A stretch of DNA of 64,000 nt, taken from assembly GCF_023016005.1 (NCBI RefSeq), contig NZ_JALKAZ010000001.1:1984001-2048000 (forward strand), in the 5' to 3' direction. Position numbers and translations under genes: made by a program. Below are positions 19,257-27,683 of the stretch, piece after piece (positions within the stretch are counted from its first letter, which is position 1; each line of letters begins with the position of its first letter). Source of the stretch: Erythrobacter sp. F6033. Its GTDB lineage: Bacteria; Pseudomonadota; Alphaproteobacteria; Sphingomonadales; Sphingomonadaceae. Below the pieces are notes generated by a model, which made no database searches, had not been told where the DNA came from, and was given only the letters and a program-made list of their open reading frames with translations.

Positions 19257-19475
19257 CTGTAGGGAACACATGACACATTCTCCAACATGTCATACGGTGC
19301 CTACAGAGTTAGTGATTTGTTTTTATTGACGAAATGCACTGTAGGACACGGGTGACAAATGTCCAACTTGAACGGCATAGATGCGCGCGAGCCTTTGGCA
19401 CAGAAGAGAGCATCGACGATTGGAAAGAGCCAGTGCGGTCTTAGGGGCCTATGCTGGTGTAGGAAATGTGTGATG
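19257..19475. repeat. Cluster of CTGTAGG-N7-TGACA sites, two of them as a symmetric inverted pair
   Basis: Direct readings: CTGTAGG (19257-19263), 7 bp, TGACA (19271-19275), 12 bp, TGTCA (19288-19292), 7 bp, CCTACAG (19300-19306): a perfectly symmetric 50-bp arrangement. A third, direct copy is CTGTAGG (19339-19345), 7 bp, TGACA (19353-19357). A fourth, weaker copy is TGTAGG (19458-19463), 7 bp, TGATG (19471-19475). Copies 1 and 3 also share the continuation TCCAAC. The cluster fills the first half of the 648-bp gap between parC and the barrel gene at 19823, in which I find no convincing gene. It could be an operator array or transposase-binding ends of a decayed mobile element. Confidence 0.7.
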
Positions 19476-19555
19476 CTCCTGGTCCCGCTGTTCTGACAAG
19501 AGGAAATTGCCGATCGCAAAAGGCGCATGATGCGAGGCCATTGAGATGCCCGGAC

Positions 19556-19822
19556 GGTTAGAATAATTCTGATTAACAAAATGAAATTATTATTTCACAA
19601 TAAAAACATGTTGCATTTCGAGAAATCTGGGCATAGTACGATTCGCGCAGTCACATTTGGAGCTCGATACTAAGAAGACCCCCGCAAGACCGGTTTGAAC
19701 CCATTCCTTTTCGCAAGGCATGCGTCAGCCCAAACAGCAGCTCTCATCCGAAAATGTGGATCCAGCGCGCACCGATTTGCGCGGCGGATTTCTGCGTCCA
19801 AATCAAATCCAAGGAAAACAAA
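19556..19822 (+). promoter_or_regulatory. AT-rich promoter and long leader of the barrel gene
   Basis: After the GC-rich host sequence, 19560-19620 is strikingly AT-rich, with AATAATT (19562-19568) facing AATTATT (19585-19591) and runs of A. Such a stretch is a plausible promoter/UP-element zone. About 200 bp then separate it from the ATG at 19823, with AAGGAAA as ribosome binding site. No start point or consensus hexamers can be assigned with confidence. Confidence 0.4.
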
Positions 19823-20452
19823 ATGAAAATTCACAAACACCCCCTGTTGCTCGCTATGGCTGCCGTTACCGCAGTCACTGTACCCCATGCTGCGCATGCG
19901 AATGACGACGACGAGAATTTTGAAGGCGTCAGTGTCGGCGTACAAGGCGGCTATTCCCGCCAACGCATCGACGAAACCGTCCTTACAGGCGCCGATGCCG
20001 TCACAATAGATGCACGGCAAAGCGGCGTCACGTATGGCGGTTACATCGGCTATGACGCACAATTTGAAAACTTCGTCATCGGTGTCGAAGCGGGTTTCAA
20101 CCCCAGCGAGCGCAAGCTTACCGACACCGTCACGAGCGGCGGCTCTGTTGAGCTGAACCCTCAATGGTCAGCTGATGCGTCTGTTCGTGCCGGGATCGTC
20201 CTGAATGATAGAATCCTTGCCTATGGCCGGGTTGGCTACAGTCGCTCGCGCTATAAACTCAGTCGGTTCGATGGCGTCAATACAGCGGCGACCGTTTCCG
20301 AACGTGAAAACGGAGACGGGGTCATGTTCGGCGGAGGAGCTGAATTTGCCGTGACACACTACGCTGCGCTGCGGGTCGAATATCGCCGCAACAATTTCGG
20401 TGACACATTCCGGTCCGACCAAGTCTTGGCAGGTGCGACACTGCGATTCTGA
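19823..20452 (+). CDS. Outer-membrane beta-barrel protein
   Basis: 209 residues. Signal peptide MKIHKHPLLLAMAAVTAVTV ending AHA, then a short acidic start (NDDDENFEG) and an eight-strand barrel with alternating pattern: VSVGVQGGYSRQ, VTYGGYIGYDAQFENF, GVEAGFNPSER, YGRVGYSRSRYKL, and the terminal strand GATLRF with C-terminal Phe. Belongs broadly to the OmpA/OprF-type porin-like small barrels. The start at 19823 is fixed by the ribosome binding site AAGGAAAACAAA; the upstream open frame lacks a signal sequence. Confidence 0.85.
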   Translation: MKIHKHPLLLAMAAVTAVTVPHAAHANDDDENFEGVSVGVQGGYSRQRIDETVLTGADAVTIDARQSGVTYGGYIGYDAQFENFVIGVEAGFNPSERKLTDTVTSGGSVELNPQWSADASVRAGIVLNDRILAYGRVGYSRSRYKLSRFDGVNTAATVSERENGDGVMFGGGAEFAVTHYAALRVEYRRNNFGDTFRSDQVLAGATLRF

Positions 20453-20464
20453 CTTGGCCATTGT

Positions 20465-20508
20465 CGCTGGGAGGGCTCTTCTTCCCCCAGTCTTGGTCCC
20501 TCCCAGCG
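20465..20508 (+). terminator. Stem-loop after the barrel gene, possible terminator
   Basis: CGCTGGGAGGG (20465-20475) pairs perfectly with CCCTCCCAGCG (20498-20508), an 11-bp stem with a 22-nt loop, 13 nt after the stop codon. There is no T run behind it, so it may be a transcript-stabilising or factor-dependent end rather than a classical terminator. Confidence 0.45.
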
Positions 20509-20621
20509 GCATAGCGGAGAGCATGGTGCATCAATCTGTGACGCGCCGCCCATCCCAACAAACTTGCCTTTTCTATGGCCCCTCAGCCTCGCCTGAATTG
20601 GCCCAGAGAATGGAGATTCAA

Positions 20622-20930
20622 ATGAAAATTATTCTTAGCGCGCTGCCGATGGCAGCTCTTCTTACAGGCTGCGTCAGCCTGAGCGACAAACAGATTTCCC
20701 GATTTGATCGCATGTCGTGCAGCCAGCTGGCAGTGGCGCTCGACTATGAGCAACGCGGGCAGCGCGACGCAGAAACCAGCGGTGCCCTCAATTCGTTATC
20801 CGGCCTCTTGAGCAAAGGAGAGGCGTCGGATCGCGCGGAACTCGATGCATTCGCAGATGACCTCGACGCGGATGAGCACCGCGCCGCGAAAGATTACATT
20901 CGGGACCGTCAGGACTATCTTGATTGCTAG
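20622..20930 (+). CDS. Small hypothetical lipoprotein
   Basis: 102 residues. Lipoprotein signal MKIILSALPMAALLTGC with lipobox LLTGC; the mature part is polar and helical (DYEQRGQRDAETSG, DADEHRAAKDYIRDR) and contains two further cysteines, one at the C-terminus. GGAG is 6 nt before the ATG, which decides the start. No family recognised. It may be co-transcribed with the barrel gene upstream if the hairpin between them is not a full terminator. Confidence 0.75.
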   Translation: MKIILSALPMAALLTGCVSLSDKQISRFDRMSCSQLAVALDYEQRGQRDAETSGALNSLSGLLSKGEASDRAELDAFADDLDADEHRAAKDYIRDRQDYLDC

Positions 20931-21098
20931 CGTTTTTCCTCGACATGACATCGCCCTGCCATGCGCGGCCTAGTTCCAGGCACGGCAGGGTCGTCACAAG
21001 GACATTTGAAAAATGGGAAACCATCCGGAAGCGGAAAAGATTACACAAACGAGAAACGCGATGTATGCCGAAGCCGAGTTTATGTGAGAAGGGTTGAG

Positions 21099-21647
21099 AT
21101 GGAAGATAACCGGACAGTCCCAAGCCGTCTGTTGTACCGTTTGCTGCGGGCATTCGCTGGTATCATGACGACGATTGCCGGACTGGTTATTTCCTATGCC
21201 TGTATCACGGCATTGTTCGGTGAGCAGGAACTGCTGATCGAATTTATCGATGAAGATGTAGCGTCGTTGTCCATGAATGCACCCACCATTCTGTCAATCG
21301 CTGTGACGAATGTATTGGCCGTCAGCTCTCTTGGCCTATTGTTCTTTTCGACAAACCGATTTCTCAAACACGCAGAGCGAGGCGAACTGCTGCTCGAATC
21401 CGCACGTAACGCTTTGAAGCGCCTGGGTATCGCAATGGTGATGCTATATCTGACAACGCGATCTATCGCCGTGCTCGTACCAGTGCTTGGCATTCCGGGC
21501 TTTTGGGACGAAAACAAGTTCGTCTTGCCTTTGTATTTTCTTGACTTGGACTTCCTGTATCTTGTGGTCGGCGTTGTTTTGATGGCATTGGGACGGGCAT
21601 TGCGTGAAGGGCAAGCTGCCAAAGAAGAGGCGAAGCAATACGTCTGA
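21099..21647 (+). CDS. DUF2975 membrane protein
   Basis: 182 residues with four hydrophobic segments (about 15-40, 62-82, 105-130 and 145-168), matching the DUF2975 layout. AAGGG precedes the chosen ATG. The gene overlaps the following XRE-type regulator by one base (TGATG). DUF2975 proteins are often encoded directly before a small YozG-like repressor, and this pair fits that pattern; the biochemical role is unknown. A 24-codon frame with start at 21013 precedes it but is too short to call. Confidence 0.8.
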   Translation: MEDNRTVPSRLLYRLLRAFAGIMTTIAGLVISYACITALFGEQELLIEFIDEDVASLSMNAPTILSIAVTNVLAVSSLGLLFFSTNRFLKHAERGELLLESARNALKRLGIAMVMLYLTTRSIAVLVPVLGIPGFWDENKFVLPLYFLDLDFLYLVVGVVLMALGRALREGQAAKEEAKQYV

Positions 21648-21877
21648 TGGCTATCGAAGTAACTCTGGACATCATGCTGGTCACGCGGAAGGTTAAGTCA
21701 AAGGATTTGGCTGCTCACGTCGGCATCACGGACGCGAACTTATCGCTTCTGAAATCTGGCAAGGTCAAAGGCGTGAAGTTCGAAACGCTTTCGAAAATTT
21801 GCGACTATCTCGAATGCGAGACGGGCGACATTTTGCGCCATGTGCCCGATACAGATGCGGCGGATACCGACAAGTAG
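21647..21877 (+). CDS. XRE/YozG-type HTH transcriptional regulator
   Basis: 76 residues, nearly all one Cro/C1 helix-turn-helix: VKSKDLAAHVGITDANLSLL with recognition helix followed by KSGKVKGVKFETLSKICDYL and CETGDIL, the usual YozG-like core. Coupled to the DUF2975 gene by overlapping stop and start. In such pairs the regulator is thought to control its own operon, but this is inference. It converges on the ion channel gene with 59 bp between them. Confidence 0.85.
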   Translation: MAIEVTLDIMLVTRKVKSKDLAAHVGITDANLSLLKSGKVKGVKFETLSKICDYLECETGDILRHVPDTDAADTDK

Positions 21878-21936
21878 CTCGCCGATATTGGCTCTTGGCT
21901 CGGTGGCTTTGCGATCTCACATTCTCGCGACTAGCC

Positions 21937-22704
21937 TTATCGATCCCGCAATTTCGCAATCTCGCTCCTGAGCGCCCGCAGCTCATCGATAATCATCTCG
22001 CGCTCGCTGTGCGCGTCGTCTTCGGTGGCTTCGGCCATCGCGTTGACGATCACACCGATAAACAGGTTCAGCACGATAAAGCTGGTGAGCAGGATAAAGG
22101 GCACAAAGAACGCCCATGCCCACGGGAACACCTCCATTACTGGGCGCACGATGCCCATGGACCAGCTTTCCAGCGTCATGATTTGGAATAGCGAATAGAG
22201 CGATGCACCAAGCGATCCGAACCAGTCCGGGAAGGCTCCGCCGAACAGCTTCGTTGCCATCACCGCGCTGATATAAAACAGCAGGAGCAGCATCACGATG
22301 ACGGTCCCGATACTGGGGATTGCGCTGAACAGCCCTACGATCACCTTGCGCATGCTCGGCACGACAGAGACGAGCCTAAGCGCCCGCAAAATGCGCAGAG
22401 CGCGCAAGACCGAAAATTGATCGCCCGCAGGCACCAGAGCCGCGCTGACGATTGCAAGGTCGAAGATGTTCCAGCCATTGCGGAAGAATGCGAGCCGGTA
22501 CGCGAACAGTTTCAACAGCAGCTCGACGACAAAGATCGCAATTGCGATCCGGTCCAGTTGCTCAACAACTCCGCCAACCGCATTCATCACGGTCGGCGAT
22601 GTTTCCATGCCCAGACCAACCGCGTTGATCACGATCACCGTGATGATGAAACGTTCGAACCAGCGCGCCTCAACGAGGGCTTTCGCGCGTGCTTGCAATG
22701 TCAT
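21937..22704 (-). CDS. Bacterial voltage-gated sodium channel (NaChBac/BacNav family)
   Basis: 255 residues with the single-domain six-helix plan. The S4 voltage sensor has regularly spaced arginines R101, R104, R107 and R110 (VLRALRILRALRLVSVVPSM). The pore carries LFQIMTLESWSMGIVRPVM, where TLESWSM (177-183) is the hallmark sodium-selective filter of BacNav channels. S6 is followed by an acidic neck (EATEDDAHSERE) and a coiled-coil end (MIIDELRALRSEIAKL), the usual tetramerisation region. Likely roles in marine or saline bacteria include sodium entry linked to motility or pH, which is not testable here. Confidence 0.95.
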   Translation of the reverse strand: MTLQARAKALVEARWFERFIITVIVINAVGLGMETSPTVMNAVGGVVEQLDRIAIAIFVVELLLKLFAYRLAFFRNGWNIFDLAIVSAALVPAGDQFSVLRALRILRALRLVSVVPSMRKVIVGLFSAIPSIGTVIVMLLLLFYISAVMATKLFGGAFPDWFGSLGASLYSLFQIMTLESWSMGIVRPVMEVFPWAWAFFVPFILLTSFIVLNLFIGVIVNAMAEATEDDAHSEREMIIDELRALRSEIAKLRDR

Positions 22705-22859
22705 TTATTGAAAACTCCGGAGACTGTCGCAGGCTTTAAAGGCGTCAAAACAGCTCGCCTTACCATTGCAACGGCTCGCCGACCACAGCGGAACGCGTTG
22801 CCCGTCCATCCATTCGAATTACATAGCAAATACAAAAACATATAAGGAGACACCGCGCA

Positions 22860-23402
22860 ATGAAACGCATCCTCATTATCGCCACCGACGGATTTGAACA
22901 GTCAGAATTGATGGAACCGAAGGCACGTCTGGAAGAAGATGGAGCCGATATCACCATTGCCAGCTTGGAAGACGGTGAGATTACCGGCTGGAAAGACAGC
23001 AATTGGGGCGAAAGCGTCCCGGTCGACATTACCGTCGAAGAAGTTTCGAGCGGCGATTATGACGCGCTCCTTCTGCCCGGCGGACAGATCAACCCCGATA
23101 TTCTGCGCATGAACGAAACCGTGATCAATCTGATCAAGGATTTCGACAAGGCAGACAAACCCATCGCCGCGATTTGCCACGCCCCATGGCTGCTTGCCGA
23201 AGCCGATATCGTAAAGGGCAAGGTCGTCACCAGTTGGCCATCCTTGCGCACCGATTTGCGCAACGCAGGTGCCGATGTTGTCGACCGCGAGGTAGCCGTT
23301 GATGGCAACCTCATCACAAGCCGCAATCCGGAAGACATCCCCGCATTCACCGCCGCGCTGAAAGACGCAATGGCGATGGAACGCATCCCGGAAAACGCAT
23401 AA
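22860..23402 (+). CDS. DJ-1/PfpI family protein (type 1 glutamine amidotransferase-like)
   Basis: 180 residues. The nucleophile elbow reads PIAAICHAPW with C106 and H107; the acidic residue E13/E16 lies in GFEQSEL. This pattern matches PfpI/YhbO-type proteins, described as proteases, chaperones or deglycases acting on glycated molecules. Standalone gene with a good terminator 54 nt downstream. Confidence 0.88.
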   Translation: MKRILIIATDGFEQSELMEPKARLEEDGADITIASLEDGEITGWKDSNWGESVPVDITVEEVSSGDYDALLLPGGQINPDILRMNETVINLIKDFDKADKPIAAICHAPWLLAEADIVKGKVVTSWPSLRTDLRNAGADVVDREVAVDGNLITSRNPEDIPAFTAALKDAMAMERIPENA

Positions 23403-23455
23403 TCCGTATCTATAAGTGAAGCCGGTCATGGCCTCCCGTCATTTGTCCGGTTCCG

Positions 23456-23489
23456 AACCCCGTCGTGCGACTGCGCGGCGGGGTTTTTG
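23456..23489 (+). terminator. Rho-independent terminator after the DJ-1/PfpI gene
   Basis: AACCCCGTCGTG (23456-23467) pairs with CGCGGCGGGGTT (23474-23485), 12 bp including two G-T pairs, 6-nt loop, then TTT and G. Confidence 0.85.
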
Positions 23490-23573
23490 TTACGCTGCCG
23501 CAGCATCCCCACCTTTGGCTTTGCAATGACCAACCAGCCGGTTAGAAATCCCACTCTATCGGGAGGGGGGCCA

Positions 23574-24623
23574 ATGCGCACTTTATCAGCAATCATATGC
23601 GGAACATCGATCTTGCTGGCAGGTTGCTCGGAATCGCAGCAGTTGTCGGAGCCACCGTCGCAATCGCGCGAGTTGATCGAAACGATGCAGACAGCCAGCG
23701 CTGACGCGCCTCAAAACGAATTCGGTTTCTGGAAGGCTCAGGAATCCAGCTTCGACCTGTTGGGCAGTGACGCCCCGAGCGCCCGATCCGTAGCGATGAA
23801 CGCTGGGGCGAATGCGGCATCGCCGGAGCGCAGTGCAGAGCAATCTCAGCCATCACCGCAGGACCTTGACAGGATTGCTTACACATACGGTTTCGGTTTC
23901 CAGATCACCGGCGATGCAATCGAGAAACTACAATCCCAACACATCGCAATGTGCGACGCGATGGGAAAGGACTGCCGCGTCATCAGGTCCTCTCAGGCCC
24001 GTACAGATGACTGGGATGCCTACGGCTCAGTAGAAATGCAGATTGCGGCAAGCAAAACGGGCTCACTTGCCGAAGACCTCTCACAATCGGCCGAAGAGCT
24101 GGGCGGCACGTTGATTTCGTCAGTGCGCGATGGCGAGGACCTCTCTGAGAAAATCATCGATAGCGAAGCACGGTTGCAGTCGCGATTGATACTGCGCGAC
24201 CGTTTGACCGAGGTGTTGAAAACCAATGGCGGATCAGTTGCGGAACTGGTCGCTGCGGAAAAAGCCGTGGCGGACGTCAATCAAGAAATCGACGCAACGC
24301 GTTCAAAATTGCAGGAATTCCGGATCCGCATTCAATACAGCGAAGTGCGCCTCGAATACCAACCGGCCTATGGAGAGAGCCAGATTGGTTTCCTTCGCCC
24401 GGTGACCACATCTTTGCGCTCGATTGGCTCCACTCTAGGTGTGAGTGTGGCGGCTATGGTTTATGTGCTCACGGCTCTCCTACCGTTTTTGCTTTTGCTG
24501 TTTGCTTTTCGCTGGTTGCTTCACCGCTTTGGCCTGCGGCTGCAGTTCTGGAAACGAAAGAACAGCGGTGCTTCTCTTGAGGCAACCTCTCTCGAGACTG
24601 GGACCGCGACGGAAGAAGACTGA
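23574..24623 (+). CDS. DUF4349 domain lipoprotein, membrane-anchored at both ends
   Basis: 349 residues. Lipoprotein signal with lipobox LLAGC, a disordered segment rich in S, A and Q, then a DUF4349 region: TYGFGFQI..AIEKLQSQHIAMC, GSVEMQIAAS, a long coiled coil (EDLSEKIIDSEARLQSRLIL to RSKLQEFRIRIQYSEV), and a C-terminal transmembrane helix (about 305-330) with a basic tail. The very strong ribosome binding site GGGAGGGGGG sits 3-12 nt before the ATG and decides the start. Function unknown; likely an inner-membrane envelope protein. Confidence 0.8.
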   Translation: MRTLSAIICGTSILLAGCSESQQLSEPPSQSRELIETMQTASADAPQNEFGFWKAQESSFDLLGSDAPSARSVAMNAGANAASPERSAEQSQPSPQDLDRIAYTYGFGFQITGDAIEKLQSQHIAMCDAMGKDCRVIRSSQARTDDWDAYGSVEMQIAASKTGSLAEDLSQSAEELGGTLISSVRDGEDLSEKIIDSEARLQSRLILRDRLTEVLKTNGGSVAELVAAEKAVADVNQEIDATRSKLQEFRIRIQYSEVRLEYQPAYGESQIGFLRPVTTSLRSIGSTLGVSVAAMVYVLTALLPFLLLLFAFRWLLHRFGLRLQFWKRKNSGASLEATSLETGTATEED

Positions 24624-24703
24624 TCGCGGCTATCGCTTGACCCGAAGGAAGGCTTGCCTGAGAGACTACGCTGACCTCAAAGCGATGGTGAAGGATTTGA
24701 TTG

Positions 24704-27340
24704 ATGCGCAGTAGCTGGTTGGCACGATTTTGGGCATTGCTTGCTGTGGTCGCGTTTGCCGCTCCGGTCGCCCACGCCCAGTCCTTTCTCGAAGGCAATT
24801 TTGACGCTTCGATCCCGACGCTGACAGAGACTGTCGGGCATGAACCCGGCACGCGGATCACTTCGCCTGAGGAAACTTTGCGGTATCTGCGCGCCTTGGC
24901 CGACGCTGCGCCCGACCGGATGCGGATGGTCGAATATGCGAAAAGCTGGGAAGGCCGCTCGCTCAACTATGTAATCCTCACCGCGCCCGAAAATATGGCC
25001 CGCATTGACGCGATCAAAGCGGACTTGGCGAACATCGCCGCAGGCCGGACGAGCAACGGCGATGCCCTGCCGGTCACGTGGCTGACCTATGGCGTCCACG
25101 GCAACGAAATTTCCTCCACCGACGCATCGCTGATGATGGCCTATCACCTGCTGGCTGCCCAAGGAGACGAACGCGCGGCTCAGATCATGCGCGAGACCGT
25201 CGTCATCCTCGATCCAATGCAGAATCCCGACGGGCGCGCGCGCTTCGTCAACCATTTCCGCACCGCGCGCGGTATTGAGCCTGCTGGTGACCGTCAGGCG
25301 GCCGAGCATGACGAGCCTTGGCCCAGCGGACGGGTCAATCACTACATGTTCGATCTCAACCGCGACTGGTTCACGTTGAGCCAGCCGGAAACACGCGGCA
25401 AAGTCGCGGCGATCCGCCAGTGGAGCCCGGTTGTGGTGGTCGATGTTCACGAGATGAGCGGCGATGACACTTATTTCTTCAGCCCCGCCGCACGTCCGGT
25501 GAACCCGAACATCACCTCGCAGCAGCGCCAGTCATACGAGCTGATCGGGCGGAACAACGCTGCGTGGTTTGACCGGATGGGTGAGCCGTATTTCACGCGC
25601 GAAGTCTATGACCTGTTCTATCCCGGCTATGGCGACACATGGAACGCGCATCAGGGCGCGATTGGCAGCACATACGAGCAAGGATCATCGCGCGGCCTCG
25701 TATGGGATCGCCGCGATGGCACCACCCTCACCTACGCCGACACCGTGCGAAATCACTTCATCGCCAGCTTCTCGACATCCGAAGCGGTGGCGATGAATGC
25801 GGGCCGCTTCCTGTCGAACTATGCGCAATACCGATCCAGCAACGCCAATGGCGCAGCAGGCCGAGGCGCCTATGTGATCGATCTGGCCTCGCGCCGCTGG
25901 AATGCCGAAGCGTTGGGCCGTCGCCTAGCCGCGCAGGGGATCGCTGTTGTTCGGCGCGATGGTCCAGCCAATGCCTGCGGGCGCAGCTATCCGTCAGGCT
26001 ATCTCGCCATTTCACAGGCGCAGCCCGCAGCGCGCCTAATCCGCAGCCTGCTCGATAAAGACACGCCGCTGGCCAGCGACTTTCTGGAAGAGCAGGAAAA
26101 CCGCCGTACGCGTGATCTTCGTCATGAGCTTTATGACGTGACCGCATGGTCGGTCGGATACATGTCTGGCGTCGAAGTCCAACTGTGCAGCGGCGCGGTT
26201 TCCGGCGAAGCACTCTCCGAAAATGCGCCGATCGCGGCCAAAGCCGAAGGGTCAGGCGATTTCGCTGTCGCCGTTCCGTGGAGCGATAGCGGCCAAGCGC
26301 GGCTCGTCACCCTCGCCCTGCGCGAAGGGATTGAAGGCCGCGTTACCGACACCGCCTTCACCAAAGATGGCCGCGAATATCCGCGCGGTTCGGTGATCTT
26401 CCCCGCTGCTGCTAACGACGCCGATGCCATGGCGCGGCTCGCTGAACTGGCGCGGGAAATAGGTGCGCACACCGTCGCATTCGATTCCAGCTGGGTCGAA
26501 GACGGGCCGAACCTCGGCAGCGAGAGTTTCGTTCGCCTGACCCTGCCCAAGGTCGCGATTGCATGGGATGATGGCATCTCGCAACTAAGCGCAGGCGCCA
26601 CCCGTTATGTGCTGGAGCAACGCCTTGGCCTGCCAGTTGTCCCCATCCGCACAAACCGTTTCGCACAGGCGGATCTGTCCGACTATGATGTGCTGATAGT
26701 ACCAAACGGAAACCCGGCAGGAACGCTGGGCAAAGGCGGCCTCGCGACGATCAGTGACTTTGTGAAGGGCGGCGGTGTCCTCGTGACGTTCGAGCAATCG
26801 ATGAATGCCTTCGCCACCGGCAAATCACCGCTCCTTGCGATCAAACGCGAAGCCGCATTGGGTCTCGACCCGTCTGAAAGCTCGGACGGCGATGACGAAG
26901 ACGCACCGAAGCTCGCCGAGGGCCGCGAGTTTGGCAGCGAAAGCGAATATCGTGAGGCGATCCAAAACCAGCAGGCCCTGCCCGACACTTTGCCGGGCGC
27001 ATTGCTCAATACCGTGGCCGATCCTGATCACTTCCTGTCTGCGGGATACGATAATGGTGCTGTCGTTATGGCCAGCGGATCGCAAATCTTCACTCCGCTG
27101 GACCGCGCGACAGGCACCAATGTGATGCGCTTTGCCGCTGCCGATGATCTGATCGCGAGTGGTTATGTCTGGGACGAAAACCGCCGTCAGATGGCTTTCA
27201 AACCCTATCTGATGGCGCAGCCCAGCGGGGATGGTCTGACAATCGGCTTTGCCAACGATCCAACCAGCCGTGCCTATCTCGACGGGCTTGATCTGATGCT
27301 GGCCAACGCCGTGCTGATCGCGCCGTCACGGGTGCGATAA
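24704..27340 (+). CDS. Exported M14-family zinc carboxypeptidase
   Basis: 878 residues with a signal peptide (MRSSWLARFWALLAVVAFAA, cut after AHA). The peptidase domain has the zinc ligands H132 and E135 in HGNE, NPDGRAR (174-180), FDLNRDW (216-222), the third ligand in DVHEM (H249), and a late TYEQGSSRG that can supply the catalytic glutamate. The long C-terminal half (about 500-878) includes a DJ-1-like fold segment (SDYDVLIVPNG, ISDFVKGGGVLVTFEQS), as in related large M14 proteins. Start at the ATG, with AAGGA 8 nt upstream. Probably degrades peptides in the periplasm. Confidence 0.88.
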   Translation: MRSSWLARFWALLAVVAFAAPVAHAQSFLEGNFDASIPTLTETVGHEPGTRITSPEETLRYLRALADAAPDRMRMVEYAKSWEGRSLNYVILTAPENMARIDAIKADLANIAAGRTSNGDALPVTWLTYGVHGNEISSTDASLMMAYHLLAAQGDERAAQIMRETVVILDPMQNPDGRARFVNHFRTARGIEPAGDRQAAEHDEPWPSGRVNHYMFDLNRDWFTLSQPETRGKVAAIRQWSPVVVVDVHEMSGDDTYFFSPAARPVNPNITSQQRQSYELIGRNNAAWFDRMGEPYFTREVYDLFYPGYGDTWNAHQGAIGSTYEQGSSRGLVWDRRDGTTLTYADTVRNHFIASFSTSEAVAMNAGRFLSNYAQYRSSNANGAAGRGAYVIDLASRRWNAEALGRRLAAQGIAVVRRDGPANACGRSYPSGYLAISQAQPAARLIRSLLDKDTPLASDFLEEQENRRTRDLRHELYDVTAWSVGYMSGVEVQLCSGAVSGEALSENAPIAAKAEGSGDFAVAVPWSDSGQARLVTLALREGIEGRVTDTAFTKDGREYPRGSVIFPAAANDADAMARLAELAREIGAHTVAFDSSWVEDGPNLGSESFVRLTLPKVAIAWDDGISQLSAGATRYVLEQRLGLPVVPIRTNRFAQADLSDYDVLIVPNGNPAGTLGKGGLATISDFVKGGGVLVTFEQSMNAFATGKSPLLAIKREAALGLDPSESSDGDDEDAPKLAEGREFGSESEYREAIQNQQALPDTLPGALLNTVADPDHFLSAGYDNGAVVMASGSQIFTPLDRATGTNVMRFAAADDLIASGYVWDENRRQMAFKPYLMAQPSGDGLTIGFANDPTSRAYLDGLDLMLANAVLIAPSRVR

Positions 27341-27347
27341 GCCAACT

Positions 27348-27683
27348 TTACATTTTTCGGGCGTCGTTGCTTTCGGAAGGAACGCTGACGGTCATTCCGT
27401 CCAACTCGGGTGTCAGATCAATCTGGCACGACAGGCGGCTCGTCCGGCGCGCTCCTGCGGCGAAATCGAGCATGTCTTCTTCCTCTTCAGTAGCCTCGGT
27501 CAGCTTGTCGAACCATTCGGCTCCGACGATGACATGGCAAGTCGAACACGCCATTTGCCCCTCGCATGTCCCCTCCAGCGGGAGGCCGGCGGCCTGACCG
27601 ACGCGCAGCAAGTTGTCGCCTACCTCACCGCTCGCCTCGACCGCATTTCCGCGCGGATCGATGAAAGTGACTTTCACGCTCAT
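27348..27683 (-). CDS. 2Fe-2S ferredoxin (adrenodoxin type)
   Basis: 111 residues with the cluster ligands C40, C46, C49 and C86 in GTCEGQMACSTCHV and RLSCQIDL, the spacing of ISC/adrenodoxin ferredoxins. The start ATG overlaps the stop of the cysteine desulfurase gene upstream (ATGA), so it is translated with it. A likely electron donor for iron-sulfur cluster assembly fed by sulfur from the two desulfurases. Confidence 0.92.
   Translation of the reverse strand: MSVKVTFIDPRGNAVEASGEVGDNLLRVGQAAGLPLEGTCEGQMACSTCHVIVGAEWFDKLTEATEEEEDMLDFAAGARRTSRLSCQIDLTPELDGMTVSVPSESNDARKM

Noticed and set aside
19301..19579. 92-codon open frame in the parC upstream spacer
   Set aside because: No ribosome binding site, unusual composition, and it runs through the repeat cluster and the inverted site pair; not convincing as protein.
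21013..21087. 24-codon frame before the DUF2975 gene
   Set aside because: Composition is plausible but it is too short and its ribosome binding site is poorly spaced.
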